28,306 nucleotides of DNA from Caribbeanibacter sp964518305 (GCA_964518305.1 CAZFDK010000031.1:1-28306); one strand, 5' to 3'; counted from the first letter of the stretch, positions 15,706-24,250 are shown. Program-made: numbers and translations. The notes: generated from the sequence alone by a model not told the origin.

Positions 15706-17312
15706 GCGACGCCGGGGGTGGCCGTGGAAGGGGAGGCGTCGATCTGGATCCCGTCCGACTGGAGGTCTTCAGACAGCTCTTCTCCTCGGCGGCCGAGGAG
15801 ATGGGAGGCGTACTCCAGCGCACCTCCCACTCGCCGAACATCAAGGAGCGCCGCGACTTCTCCTGCGCCCTCTTCGATACGGCCGGCCGGATGGTGGCCC
15901 AGGCCGCCCATATTCCCGTCCACCTGGGTGCCATGCCCCTGTCGGTGAAGAGCTGCCTGGAGCACCTGGAGCTCTGCGAGGGGGACGTGGCCGTGCTGAA
16001 CGACCCGTTCCGCGGCGGTACCCATCTCCCGGACGTGACCATGGTGAGCCCGGTGCACGTGGACGGGCAGCTGGCAGGGTTCGCGGCCAGCCGGGCCCAC
16101 CACGCCGACGTGGGAGGCATGACTCCGGGTTCCATGCCCCTCTCGCGGGAGCTCTACCAGGAGGGGCTGGTCGTGCCCCCCGTGAAGCTGGTCGAGGCCG
16201 GCGAGCGAAACGGGGCCGTGTGGGAGATGATCCTCGCCAACGTGCGGACGCCGGAGGAGCGGGCCGGCGACCTCCGCGCGCAGGTGGCCGCCAACGAACG
16301 GGGCGGGGAGCGTCTGCGGGCGCTGTGTCGTCGGCATGGCTCGGAGGAGGTCGGCCGATACATGGCGGGCCTCCAGGCCTACGCCGCCCGGGTCACCCGG
16401 AACCTGATCTCCGGTCTTCCCGACGGCACCTACCGATTCGCCGACCGGCTGGACGATGACGGCGTCGGGGACGAGCCGGTGGAGATCCGGGTCGAGATCA
16501 CCGTCGAGGACGATCGTGCCGTGGTGGACTTCACCGGGAGCGCGGATCAGTGCCAGGGCGGCGTGAACGCCGTCTACGCGATCACCGTATCGGCGACCTA
16601 CTACGCGTTTCGGGCGCTGATCGACGAGGACGTGCCCTCCAACAGCGGCGGTCTGGATCCCGTGGAGATCGTCGCCCCGGAGGGGAGCGTCGTGAACGCG
16701 CGTCCGCCGGCGGCGGTGGCCGGGGGGAACGTGGAGACGTCGCAGCGCATCACCGATGTTCTCATGGGCGCTCTGGCCCGGGCCTGTCCCGAGCGGGTGC
16801 CGGCCGCGAGCCAGGGGACGATGAACAATCTCACGGTGGGCGGCCCCGACCCCGACCGGGGGCGGCCGTATGCCTACTACGAGACCATCGCCGGGGGGAT
16901 GGGCGCCGGGCCGTGGGGAGACGGCCCGTCCGCCGTCCACTCGCACATGACCAACACGCTGAACACGCCCGTGGAGGCGCTGGAGTTCGCCTATCCGCTC
17001 AGGGTGAGACGCTACGAGGTCCGCCGGGGCTCGGGCGGCGGGGGCGCCCGGAGGGGGGGCGATGGCGTGCGACGGGACCTGCAGCTCCTGGCCCCGGCCC
17101 GGGTCACCCTGCTCACCGAGCGGAGACGCTTCCCGCCGTACGGCCTGCACGGCGGGGAGCCGGGGAAGAGGGGGCGAAACCTGCGGCGCTCCGGCCCTGA
17201 CACGGAGTGGGAGGAGCTCCCCGGAAAGTGCAGCCTGGAGATGGAAGCCGGCGATCTCCTACGGATCGAGACGCCGGGAGGCGGCGGCCACGGGGAGCCC
17301 GACGCCGACTGA
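15702..17312 (+). CDS. hyuB: Hydantoinase/5-oxoprolinase subunit B (HyuB family)
   Basis: A 536-residue partner of HyuA. Family hallmarks are DPVRLEVFRQLFSSAAEEMG near the start, SPNIKERRDFSCALFD, the LNDPFRGGTHLPD segment, SRAHHADVGGMTPGSMP with clustered His and Asp residues that are probably catalytic or metal-binding, and the late YYETIAGGMGAGPWGDG and THMTNTLNTP-like SHMTNTLNTP motifs. It ends in the usual Gly-rich tail (TPGGGGHGEP). It is slightly short for the family but appears complete. The GTG start at 15702 again overlaps the previous stop in GTGA. The short 36-base convergent gap to ychF makes this the last gene of the operon. Together A and B resemble the two halves of eukaryotic 5-oxoprolinase. 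Confidence 0.94.
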   Translation: MSDAGGGRGRGGVDLDPVRLEVFRQLFSSAAEEMGGVLQRTSHSPNIKERRDFSCALFDTAGRMVAQAAHIPVHLGAMPLSVKSCLEHLELCEGDVAVLNDPFRGGTHLPDVTMVSPVHVDGQLAGFAASRAHHADVGGMTPGSMPLSRELYQEGLVVPPVKLVEAGERNGAVWEMILANVRTPEERAGDLRAQVAANERGGERLRALCRRHGSEEVGRYMAGLQAYAARVTRNLISGLPDGTYRFADRLDDDGVGDEPVEIRVEITVEDDRAVVDFTGSADQCQGGVNAVYAITVSATYYAFRALIDEDVPSNSGGLDPVEIVAPEGSVVNARPPAAVAGGNVETSQRITDVLMGALARACPERVPAASQGTMNNLTVGGPDPDRGRPYAYYETIAGGMGAGPWGDGPSAVHSHMTNTLNTPVEALEFAYPLRVRRYEVRRGSGGGGARRGGDGVRRDLQLLAPARVTLLTERRRFPPYGLHGGEPGKRGRNLRRSGPDTEWEELPGKCSLEMEAGDLLRIETPGGGGHGEPDAD

Positions 17313-17348
17313 GGACGCGCGGGGTCCGATCCGGCGCCGGGAGCGGGC

Positions 17349-18446
17349 TCAGGCGCTGGTTCGGAAGAGCAGGATGTCCCCGTCCTCCACCACGTAGTCC
17401 TTGCCCTCCGACCGGACTCGTCCCTCGTCCCGAGCCTCCTTCATGGAGCCCATCTCTTCGAACTCCTCGAAGGAGATGGTCTCGGCGCGGATGAACTCCT
17501 CCTCGAAGTCGGTGTGGACCCGGCCGGCCGCTTCCGGGGCCGAGGCCCCGATCCGCACCGTCCACGCCCGTACCTCGTCCTCGTTGAACGTGAAAAAGGT
17601 CTGGAGTCCCAGCAGGCGGAAGCCGGTGCGAATGAAGCGATCCAGCCCGCGCTCCTCCAGCCCGAGCATCTCCAGGTATTCGGAGCGCTCCCCGGGGGCC
17701 AGCCGCGAGACCTCGGCCTCGAGCTCGGCACACAGCGCCAGGACGGGCGCGTCGGGATCGTGCTCGTGGACGGCCCGCCGCAGCTCTTTCACCTGCTCGC
17801 CGCCGCCCGGCAGGTCGTCCTCGTCCACGTTGGCCACGTACATGACCGGCTTCAGCGTCAGGAGGTGGAGGTCGCGCACCGCTTCGCGCTCCTCCTCGTC
17901 CTCCACCAGGCGGCGGGCCGGGGTCCCCCGGCTGAGCCCGTCGTGCAGCCGCTCGAGCAGCGGGAGGAACTCCTTCGCGTCGCCCACGTCGTGGGCGGCC
18001 TTCTTCCTTACCCGCTCCAGGCGGTCGTCCACGGTCTCCAGGTCCGCCATGGCGAGCTCGGTCTCGATGACCTCCACGTCGCCGACCGGGTCGCTCCCGA
18101 CGCGTGCGACCGAGTCGTCGGAGAAGCAGCGGACCACGTGGGCGATGGCGTCCACCTCGCGGATGTTGCTCAGGAACTTGTTGCCGAGCCCCTCGCCACG
18201 GGAAGCACCCTCCACGAGGCCGGCGATGTCCACGAACTCCACCACGGCGGGCTTCTTCTCGTCCGCCGGGACCATCTCCGCCAGGCGGTCGAGGCGCGGG
18301 TCCGGCACCTCCACGACGCCCACGTTCGGGTCGATGGTGCAGAACGGGTAGTTCTCGGCGGGCACGGAGACCGCTGTGAGAGCCTCGAACAGGGTCGACT
18401 TGCCCACGTTGGGCAGGCCGACGATGCCGATGGAGAGGTTGGCCAT
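17349..18446 (-). CDS. ychF: YchF/Ola1-type P-loop ATPase
   Basis: A 365-residue universally conserved TRAFAC-class protein that prefers ATP over GTP, binds ribosomes and is linked to oxidative-stress and translation control. The G1 loop is GLPNVGKST (10-18), G3 is DIAGLVEGAS (73-82), and the base-specificity motif is NVDE (206-209) in place of the NKxD of GTPases, as in other YchF proteins. A coiled-coil arm lies between (around 130-200), and the C-terminal TGS domain (about 281-363) includes the conserved FHTDFEKGFI-like VHTDFEEEFIRAE. Length matches the family. The ATG at 18446 gives the family's standard N-terminus, though no clear Shine-Dalgarno precedes it. Confidence 0.97.
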   Translation of the reverse strand: MANLSIGIVGLPNVGKSTLFEALTAVSVPAENYPFCTIDPNVGVVEVPDPRLDRLAEMVPADEKKPAVVEFVDIAGLVEGASRGEGLGNKFLSNIREVDAIAHVVRCFSDDSVARVGSDPVGDVEVIETELAMADLETVDDRLERVRKKAAHDVGDAKEFLPLLERLHDGLSRGTPARRLVEDEEEREAVRDLHLLTLKPVMYVANVDEDDLPGGGEQVKELRRAVHEHDPDAPVLALCAELEAEVSRLAPGERSEYLEMLGLEERGLDRFIRTGFRLLGLQTFFTFNEDEVRAWTVRIGASAPEAAGRVHTDFEEEFIRAETISFEEFEEMGSMKEARDEGRVRSEGKDYVVEDGDILLFRTSA

Positions 18447-18747
18447 CCGGACGGGAGCTGGAGATGCGCGGGGAGGTCGGTCGGGAACTCGTCGTACCGT
18501 CGGCGCATATGTACCGCCCGTGGACAGGGAGCGTTCCGGCTCTGCCGGCGTGGTTCGGCGCGTATCCGGAGCCGACCTCCGGCGGCGGATCCGGGGCGAC
18601 TCCGGGGGAGGTATCGGCGCTTGCTCGGCGGGCCTCGTCCTCTAGATTACACGGCCGTCCGCGAGCGTCGACCGAGGCGCCCCCGCGGAAACTTCGCCGG
18701 CCGCCGAGCATCCGACGGGCGCCGGTGTAGAAGACAGGCGAGCACGT
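18447..18747. other. Intergenic gap between ychF and tRNA-His
   Basis: About 300 bases without a supported gene. It contains a candidate promoter (18621-18648) for the tRNA and a short perfect hairpin, CCGGAG (18566-18571) with CTCCGG (18577-18582). A TACATA on the minus strand near 18507 could be a -10 for ychF, but no matching -35 is seen. Confidence 0.5.
18621..18648 (+). promoter_or_regulatory. Candidate promoter for tRNA-His
   Basis: TTGCTC (18621-18626) and TAGATT (18643-18648) with a 16-base spacer, the best promoter-like pair upstream of the tRNA. It would leave a leader of about 90 bases before the mature 5' end. Confidence 0.35.
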
Positions 18748-18823
18748 GGTGAGCGTAGCTCAGTCAGGTTAGAGCGCCAGGTTGTGGCCCTGGAGGTCGC
18801 CGGTTCGAGTCCGGTCGCTCACC
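18748..18823 (+). tRNA. tRNA-His (anticodon GTG)
   Basis: A complete cloverleaf. The acceptor stem GTGAGCG (18749-18755) pairs with CGCTCAC (18816-18822). The D-stem is GCTC/GAGC, the anticodon stem CCAGG/CCTGG holds the loop TTGTGGC with anticodon GTG, and the T-arm is GCCGG-TTCGAGT-CCGGT with one terminal wobble. A G at 18748 lies opposite discriminator C at 18823, matching the extra G-1:C73 pair specific to histidine tRNAs. CCA is not encoded. The gene is solitary and followed within 16 bases by a strong terminator. Confidence 0.97.
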
Positions 18824-18838
18824 CTCTACCAAACCGAC

Positions 18839-18873
18839 AGCCGGCAAGAGGTCACGCCTCTTGTCGGCTTTTT
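18839..18873 (+). terminator. Rho-independent terminator of tRNA-His
   Basis: AGCCGGCAAGAGG (18839-18851) pairs with CCTCTTGTCGGCT (18857-18869) around a 5-base loop, with one G-T wobble, followed directly by a run of five T (18869-18873). This is the clearest intrinsic terminator in the window. Confidence 0.93.
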
Positions 18874-19041
18874 GTATTCGGGCCGGGAGAAGGAGCCCTC
18901 GAGGGGCGTGCGTGGTCGCCATCGGCACCTCGCCGGGACTCGTTTCCTCGATGAAGGTCGTCTGGGCGAAGCCCCTTCTCCCCGAACGCCCGGTCGACCG
19001 CGGTAGAGACGTCGGGTGTCATGGCAATCTACGCCGATCCG

Positions 19042-19377
19042 CTACTCGAGGTCAGCCACGCGCTCCTCGATCCGGTCGACCAGCTCCTGAGCAGCCGCTT
19101 CCGGCGTGGCGTACACGGTATCTTCGACCGTGTAACCGTCCTCCGAGACCTCGACGCGGATCGAGTCCGAGCGCCAGTCGACGAGAAGATTGCCCGCGTG
19201 CAGGTTGAGCTCTGCCCGATGCGGTTCGCCTTCCCACTCGAACTCGATCAGCCAGGTGTCACGACCCCCGTTCTCTGTGTGCGTCGTGGAGAGATGTGCG
19301 AAGAGCTCCGACTCGGACAGGCGGAGGATGAACTCGACGGCGAATCTTTCTACACGAGCAACGGACGGTTCGGGCAA
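19042..19377 (-). CDS. Hypothetical protein, TTG start
   Basis: A 111-residue protein I do not recognise. It looks like an alternating beta-strand domain (ARVERFAVEFILRLSESELF, WLIEFEWEGEPHRAELNLH, LLVDWRSDSIRVEVSEDGYT) ending in an acidic amphipathic helix (TPEAAAQELVDRIEERVADL). There is no signal peptide or membrane segment. I chose the TTG at 19377 because AGGAGG lies exactly six bases before it, an ideal Shine-Dalgarno; an in-frame TTG at 19419 has no such site. The gene lies in a stretch with visibly lower G+C than the flanking operons, just beyond tRNA-His, and may be acquired DNA. Confidence 0.72.
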   Translation of the reverse strand: MPEPSVARVERFAVEFILRLSESELFAHLSTTHTENGGRDTWLIEFEWEGEPHRAELNLHAGNLLVDWRSDSIRVEVSEDGYTVEDTVYATPEAAAQELVDRIEERVADLE

Positions 19378-19514
19378 CTGAGACCTCCTGCTTGTGTGAA
19401 CGGGCGAAAGCCGAACCAACGTAAGGAGTTTCGACCGCCTGCAGGGAGGAATCTCTCAGGCCTCCACGCGCTTCGCGCACCGGACGGACCCGGCAGGACT
19501 GTGGGCGCCGACGT

Positions 19515-19874
19515 TCACTCCGCCAGCTCCAGCCGGAGCTGGTTCGGATCCCGGGCTGCCGCCGGGAGCTCCCGGCCGCAGCAGGGACAGTGGTGGATCT
19601 CGGTCTTCCGGTTACCGCGCCGTATCAACCACCGGCCGTCGTCCCGGACGATCTCCGCCATCGACCCCTCCGCGGTTTCGTCGAAAGGGCCGCCGGAGGA
19701 GGCCATCCGCTGACGCAGTCCCGCCCAGGCCTCTGTCAGTCTCGTCACCAGCTGGTCGGCCGGCGAGTCGGACCCCGAGTCGTCCCAGTAGATGATTCCG
19801 ATCACTCCCTCGTGCCGTTCCGGAGCCTCTTCGTACGTGTGAGTAACAGACGACTGTCCGGTCCGAAGCGTCAC
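19515..19874 (-). CDS. Hypothetical protein with C-terminal CPCC motif
   Basis: About 119 residues from the GTG at 19874; I do not recognise the family. It contains GVIGIIYWDDSGSDSPADQL, a helix LVTRLTEAWAGLRQRM, a basic stretch DDGRWLIRRGNRKTEIHH, and then CPCCGREL, half of a possible zinc ribbon or a redox-active pair. The start is uncertain: the frame is open to 20030, but codons upstream of 19874 lose their G/C third-position bias and would overlap the start of the divergent gene at 20005. GGGAGG lies about 15 bases before the GTG, rather far. The region has lower G+C than the window average. Confidence 0.55.
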   Translation of the reverse strand: MTLRTGQSSVTHTYEEAPERHEGVIGIIYWDDSGSDSPADQLVTRLTEAWAGLRQRMASSGGPFDETAEGSMAEIVRDDGRWLIRRGNRKTEIHHCPCCGRELPAAARDPNQLRLELAE

Positions 19875-20004
19875 TTGCGAGGATGAAGGGGCCCTCCCGA
19901 GTAGCGTTACGAGGTCCTTGCAGAGGTGCGACCCTCCCGTGAACTCCCGCCGGTATCTAAAGGGTGCATTACGTTTGGCCGGACCACCTCCAGCACATCC
20001 TTCC

Positions 20005-20226
20005 ATGTTTACGATCATCCGACGGAGCAACGGAACCTTTCGGCTCGAGATTCACGCCTCCCCGGAGGAGATGGAGCCCGAGGACGTGCGGCTGCTCCGC
20101 GCCGTGCTCCGTGGTCTCGCCGACCAGATCCCGGAACCGACTGAACGCGGCGCCTCGACGGACTCCGAGTCGGCCCGCGTCGAGGTCTCGACCGCGGAGT
20201 GTGAGCCGAAAGGCGCGAGGCCGTAG
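20005..20226 (+). CDS. Small hypothetical protein
   Basis: A 73-residue protein without recognised relatives. It begins MFTIIRRSNGTFRLEIHASP, which reads as a beta-hairpin, followed by an acidic helix (EEMEPEDVRLLRAVLRGLAD) and a disordered tail. No Shine-Dalgarno precedes the ATG, so it may be leaderless or an artefact. It would be divergent from the hypothetical gene ending at 19515. Its amphipathic pattern and G/C-ending codons give moderate support only. Confidence 0.5.
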   Translation: MFTIIRRSNGTFRLEIHASPEEMEPEDVRLLRAVLRGLADQIPEPTERGASTDSESARVEVSTAECEPKGARP

Positions 20227-20532
20227 AAAAAATGACCCGGTACGCAGAGGAGGATTTTCACCTCACTTCGCTCGCGGGAGAGCTTCGAATCCTACGCACC
20301 GGGCCACGATCTCACGACGGCAGCGGCTCGTCTCCGTGGACCTCACCGATTCGGCGGGGCGATCCGCTTCCGTTTTCTGTAACCTCAGAGTAAAGCTGCC
20401 TCGCCCCTCGTGCACGCCGGCCGACGGCCGGCATGGGACTGGCTCGATTGTTGGCGGGCTCGGCTTAGACCGTATCGCCGAGCGAGGAGCTGTCGACGCT
20501 CATGGTTACCGCCACGACCGAAGGAGGCGAAG
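20227..20532. other. Intergenic gap upstream of the zinc-ribbon gene
   Basis: No gene is supported here. It contains a loose long-range inverted repeat (CCCGGTACGCAG near 20236 against CTACGCACCGGG near 20291) and a perfect 7-base hairpin, GCCGGCC (20416-20422) with GGCCGGC (20426-20432). A TTGTTG at 20448 could be a -35, but the matching -10 (CGTATC) is poor. Confidence 0.5.
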
Positions 20533-20826
20533 ATGGAGCAGGAGCAGGCTGGCGAGCCGTCGGAGGACCGGGTCGCCGAGAGGATGCGGATGAACGACGA
20601 GCAGATCGATCAGGTGAGCCGCTGGATCGAGGAGAAGGTGACGGAGTCCTGCCCGATGTGCGCCGCGGAGGAGTGGCAGTTTCGTCCCCAGATGATGGTG
20701 CTCCCCTTCGTGGACCCGAAGACCGGCGAGGGGCTGCGGGCCTCCTACGGCGTGGTGCCGCTGGAGTGCGGGGCATGCGGCTACCTGGCGCAGTTCTCGG
20801 CCCTGGCCATCGGGCTGGCCGACTGA
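20533..20826 (+). CDS. Small zinc-ribbon-like protein
   Basis: A 97-residue soluble protein with two CxxC knuckles, CPMC (40-43) and CGAC (79-82), spaced like a zinc ribbon and joined by a strand-rich segment (WQFRPQMMVLPFVDPKTGEG). The N-terminal 35 residues are acidic and helical. I do not recognise a named family; binding of one zinc ion is inferred from the cysteine spacing. The ATG at 20533 has AAGGAGG (20521-20527) at ideal distance. Its stop lies four bases from the stop of the convergent propeller gene, so the two transcripts must overlap at their 3' ends. Confidence 0.8.
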   Translation: MEQEQAGEPSEDRVAERMRMNDEQIDQVSRWIEEKVTESCPMCAAEEWQFRPQMMVLPFVDPKTGEGLRASYGVVPLECGACGYLAQFSALAIGLAD

Positions 20827-20830
20827 CGGC

Positions 20831-23800
20831 TCAGGCGTCCGGCACCATTACGGGGTCGACGCCCCCGTCCTCCAGCGCCCGGTTGTAGGCCGACACCCGG
20901 TCCTCCAGCAGAGTCGTTAGCCGCTCCAGGGTCGGGGCCAGCTCCTCCCGAAGGTCCCGGAACCGGGTCCGTGATCCCTCCGTGGGCCGCCCGTAGGCAC
21001 CCGCGAGGTGGCTGTACAGGTAGGCGATCTGGTTGTCGATCTGCGGCGGATAATTGATCGGGTCCTGTGGGCTCTCGTTCTGCGTCTGGATCAGGGCCCG
21101 CTCGACCTCGGTGAGGTCGGCGGCCAGAGTGTCGGCCCGCTCCGCCAGCTCCGAGCGGCCGTGCTCCTCCAGGCGACCGGAGAGGTCCTGTAGCTGCTCC
21201 CGGACGTCGCGGACCCGGCGGAGGGCGTCGTGGGTGCGGGTCAGCATGTCCCGAACGCGGACCATCAGGTCGAACTGTTCCCGGAGGTCGTCCCGGCTCA
21301 CGTCGTCGAGACGCGGGTCCCTCTGCACCTCCAGGGTCCGGGTCTGGCTCCACTCGCCGGCGCTCATCCGGATGCGGTAGGAGCCCGGCACCGCGGGGAT
21401 CCCGCCCGTGTAGCTGAGCGACATCACGGCGTCGTCGACGAGCTCGGGTCCCGGATAGAGGAGGTTCCAGGTGACCCGGTGGTGGCCGGGGCCCGAAGGC
21501 AGGGGACGAGAGGAAAGGACGCTGGCGGGGCCTCCCTCTTCGGCGGCGCGGGTGCTGTCGCTGGTGAACCGCCGAACCACGTCGCCGTCCTCCTGCAGGA
21601 CCTCGAGGGTGACCTCTCCCTCCGCGGCCTGCGCCAGGAAGTAGTCGAGCACGGCACCCTGCGGCGGTGACTCGGGCGCACGCTCCCCGTAGTAGCCGCC
21701 CCGGCCCACTCGGAAGGCGACCGGCGGCCGGTAGAGGTGGCGGCGGCCGGAAGCCACATCGTCGCCGAGCTGCCGCACGGGAGCCAGCTCGTCCAGGATC
21801 CAGAAGCCGCGGCCCTGGGTGGCCACCACCAGGTCGTTCCGGTGCACCTCGAGGTCGGTGACCGGGGTCACGGGCAGGGCTCCCGGCTCCGGGTCGCTGC
21901 TCTCACGGGTAGGCGGTTCGGCCAGCCGAAAAGACTGCCAGCTACCGCCGTCGTCGAAGGAAACGAAGAGCCCGAACTCGGTGCCGGCGTAGAGCAGCCC
22001 CTCCCGCTCGGGGTCTTCGCGGACCACCCGCACCGGATGGTGGTCGGGTATGCCGCGTGTGCCGTCGGCGATGCGCGTCCAGCTCTCGCCGTAGTCCGTC
22101 GTCCGGAAGACGTACGGGGTGAAATCGTCCATCCGGTATCGGTAGACCGCCGCGTACACGGTGCCCGGAGCGTGGGGCGAGACCTCGAGCACGTTGACGG
22201 TGCCGTCCTCGGGCATGCCCTCCGGGGTCACGTCCGTCCACGTTCGGCCCGTGTCCCGACTCAGGTGGATGAGCCCGTCGTCGGAGCCGGCCCACAGCGT
22301 CCGTCGCTGATGGGGGGACGGGGTGAATGCGAAGATCGTCCCGTAGACCTCGACACCGGTGTGGTCGTGCTGTAGCGGCCCCCCTGGCAGGAACTGCTTC
22401 GTCGTGTCGTTCTGCGTCAGGTCCGGGCTGATGGTCTCCCAGCTCATCCCCCCGTTCGAGGTGCGGTGCACGTGGTTCGAGGTGTGGTACAGAGGCTGGG
22501 AACCGAATGGCGAGAATTCGATGGGCGCATTCCACTGGAAGCGGTACTCGAGATTCTTGGGCGCCACGCCGTCACCCATCTGGGGATAGATGATCATGTT
22601 CCGGGTACGGCCGGTCTCCCGGTTGAATCGGTCGATGCGGCCGATGTAGCTCCCGGCGTAGACTACGTCGGGATCCTCCGGGTGAACGGCGATGTGGCCG
22701 CTCTCTCCTCCGCCCACCGAGTACCAGCGCTGCTTGGGGTGCACGCCGCCCGCGCTCCAGGCAGGGAGGCTGAGGGTGGAGTTGTCCTGCTGCGCTCCGT
22801 ACACGCGGTAGGGAAACTGGTCGTCCACCTCGACCCGGTAGAACTCAGCGGTGGGCTGATTGTACATCGACGACCACGTCTCGCCGTGGTCCAGGCTCAC
22901 CTGTGCCCCGCCATCGTTGCCGACGACCATGGCCTCCGGGTCGCGGGAGTTCACCCAGAGGGCATGGACGTCTCCGTGGGGGACGCTGATCTCCTCGAAG
23001 CTCTTACCGCCGTCCACGGAGCGGTACATACCCGTGTTCAGGGCGTAGACGGTATTCGGGTCTTCCGGGTCGGCGATCACGTGGCTGTAGTACCAGCCCC
23101 GCTGCCGCAGGCGGTGCTCCCGGTTCACCCGGGTCCAGTGGTCGCCGCCGTCGTCGGAGCGGTACAGCCCGCCCTCGGGGTCCTTCGCGGTGACGAGCGC
23201 CCAGACCCGGTCGGGGTCCGCCGGTGAGACCGCCAGTCCGATCCGGCCCACCAGGCCCGTCGGCAGCCCGCCGCCGAGCTTCTCCCAGCTGTCCCCGCCA
23301 TCGGTGCTGCGGTAGACGCCGCCCTCGCGGGCGCCGTCCACCAGCGTCCACGGCTTCCGCTCGGCCCGCCAGGCGGCGGCATAGATCTCCCGTGGATTCT
23401 CCGGGTTCATGGCCAGGTCCACGACACCCGTGCTGTCGGAGATGAAGAGCACCTTCTCCCAGTTCTCGCCCCCGTCGGTGGAGCGGAAGACGCCCCGCTC
23501 CTCGTTCGGGCCGAAGGGGTGGCCCAGAGCGGCCACGTAGATTCGGTCGGGATCGTCCGGGTGGACGCGCACGGCTCCGATCTGGCCCGCCTCTTCCAGC
23601 CCCATCAGATCCCACGTCTCTCCGCCGTCCGTGGAGCGGTAGACGCCCCGGCCCGTGGACACGTTGCCGCGGATGCAGGCCGAGCCCGTGCCCACGTACA
23701 GGACATCGGGGTCCGACGGCGCCGCCTCCACCGCCCCGATCGAGCCCACCCGGAAGGCGCCGTCCGAGATGTTCGTCCATTGCTCTCCGGCATCGTCGGT

Positions 23801-24109
23801 CCTCCACACGCCGCCGCCGACGGTCCCCATGTAGTAGGTGTCGACGGTCCCGGGCAGTCCCTCCACCGCCGTGACCCGGCCGCCCCGGTACGGGCCGATG
23901 GTCCGGTACGAGAGATCCTGGAAGTGGGCCGGGTCGCGACGATCCTCGGCCTCGACCGGGCCGCCGGACGCGGACTGCGCCTCCGCGGACGGAGCGAGTC
24001 CGAGGCCGAGTGCCGCGGCGACCACGAGCGTCACCGGGTTCGGGAGGAAACCGAAGAGACCCGACGGCGAAAGCAGCAGCCCGTAACGGGCGCGGGAGTC
24101 GGCAATCAT
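20831..24109 (-). CDS. Exported Asp-box beta-propeller protein, paralogue of the one at 2583-5810
   Basis: A 1092-residue protein with a signal peptide (a hydrophobic run VTLVVAAALGLGLAPSAEA, probable cleavage after AEA). It follows the architecture of the paralogue throughout: YRTIGPYRGGRVTA at the mature start, GTGSACIRGNVS, about eleven Asp-box turns (RTDDAGEQW, RSTDGGETW, RSTDGGENW, RSDDGGDHW, RTSNGGMSW, RTTDYGESW and others), GGGESGHIAVHPEDPDVVYAG, then a beta-sandwich-like part and a helical C-terminus with QDPINYPPQIDNQ. Like its relative it is probably periplasmic or surface-exposed, with binding or hydrolytic activity that sequence alone does not show. The N-terminus before the signal is longer than usual and no strong Shine-Dalgarno precedes the ATG at 24109, so the start is less sure. 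Confidence 0.88.
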   Translation of the reverse strand: MIADSRARYGLLLSPSGLFGFLPNPVTLVVAAALGLGLAPSAEAQSASGGPVEAEDRRDPAHFQDLSYRTIGPYRGGRVTAVEGLPGTVDTYYMGTVGGGVWRTDDAGEQWTNISDGAFRVGSIGAVEAAPSDPDVLYVGTGSACIRGNVSTGRGVYRSTDGGETWDLMGLEEAGQIGAVRVHPDDPDRIYVAALGHPFGPNEERGVFRSTDGGENWEKVLFISDSTGVVDLAMNPENPREIYAAAWRAERKPWTLVDGAREGGVYRSTDGGDSWEKLGGGLPTGLVGRIGLAVSPADPDRVWALVTAKDPEGGLYRSDDGGDHWTRVNREHRLRQRGWYYSHVIADPEDPNTVYALNTGMYRSVDGGKSFEEISVPHGDVHALWVNSRDPEAMVVGNDGGAQVSLDHGETWSSMYNQPTAEFYRVEVDDQFPYRVYGAQQDNSTLSLPAWSAGGVHPKQRWYSVGGGESGHIAVHPEDPDVVYAGSYIGRIDRFNRETGRTRNMIIYPQMGDGVAPKNLEYRFQWNAPIEFSPFGSQPLYHTSNHVHRTSNGGMSWETISPDLTQNDTTKQFLPGGPLQHDHTGVEVYGTIFAFTPSPHQRRTLWAGSDDGLIHLSRDTGRTWTDVTPEGMPEDGTVNVLEVSPHAPGTVYAAVYRYRMDDFTPYVFRTTDYGESWTRIADGTRGIPDHHPVRVVREDPEREGLLYAGTEFGLFVSFDDGGSWQSFRLAEPPTRESSDPEPGALPVTPVTDLEVHRNDLVVATQGRGFWILDELAPVRQLGDDVASGRRHLYRPPVAFRVGRGGYYGERAPESPPQGAVLDYFLAQAAEGEVTLEVLQEDGDVVRRFTSDSTRAAEEGGPASVLSSRPLPSGPGHHRVTWNLLYPGPELVDDAVMSLSYTGGIPAVPGSYRIRMSAGEWSQTRTLEVQRDPRLDDVSRDDLREQFDLMVRVRDMLTRTHDALRRVRDVREQLQDLSGRLEEHGRSELAERADTLAADLTEVERALIQTQNESPQDPINYPPQIDNQIAYLYSHLAGAYGRPTEGSRTRFRDLREELAPTLERLTTLLEDRVSAYNRALEDGGVDPVMVPDA

Positions 24110-24250
24110 GTCGATCGGGGGCTGGCTGGCGGAGCGGAGGAAGTACGAGGCGCCGAGGATAGGCAGCGGCCGGACAGGAGGCCAGCCGAACGCCTATCTT
24201 GTCGCACGGCGACGCCGGCGACTCCCGGAATTCCAAAAGGAGGCGGCGAG

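Noticed and set aside
17514..18752. 412-codon plus-strand open frame opposite ychF
   Set aside because: YchF motifs on the minus strand are unambiguous; the other strand gives a Val/His/Arg-rich shadow.
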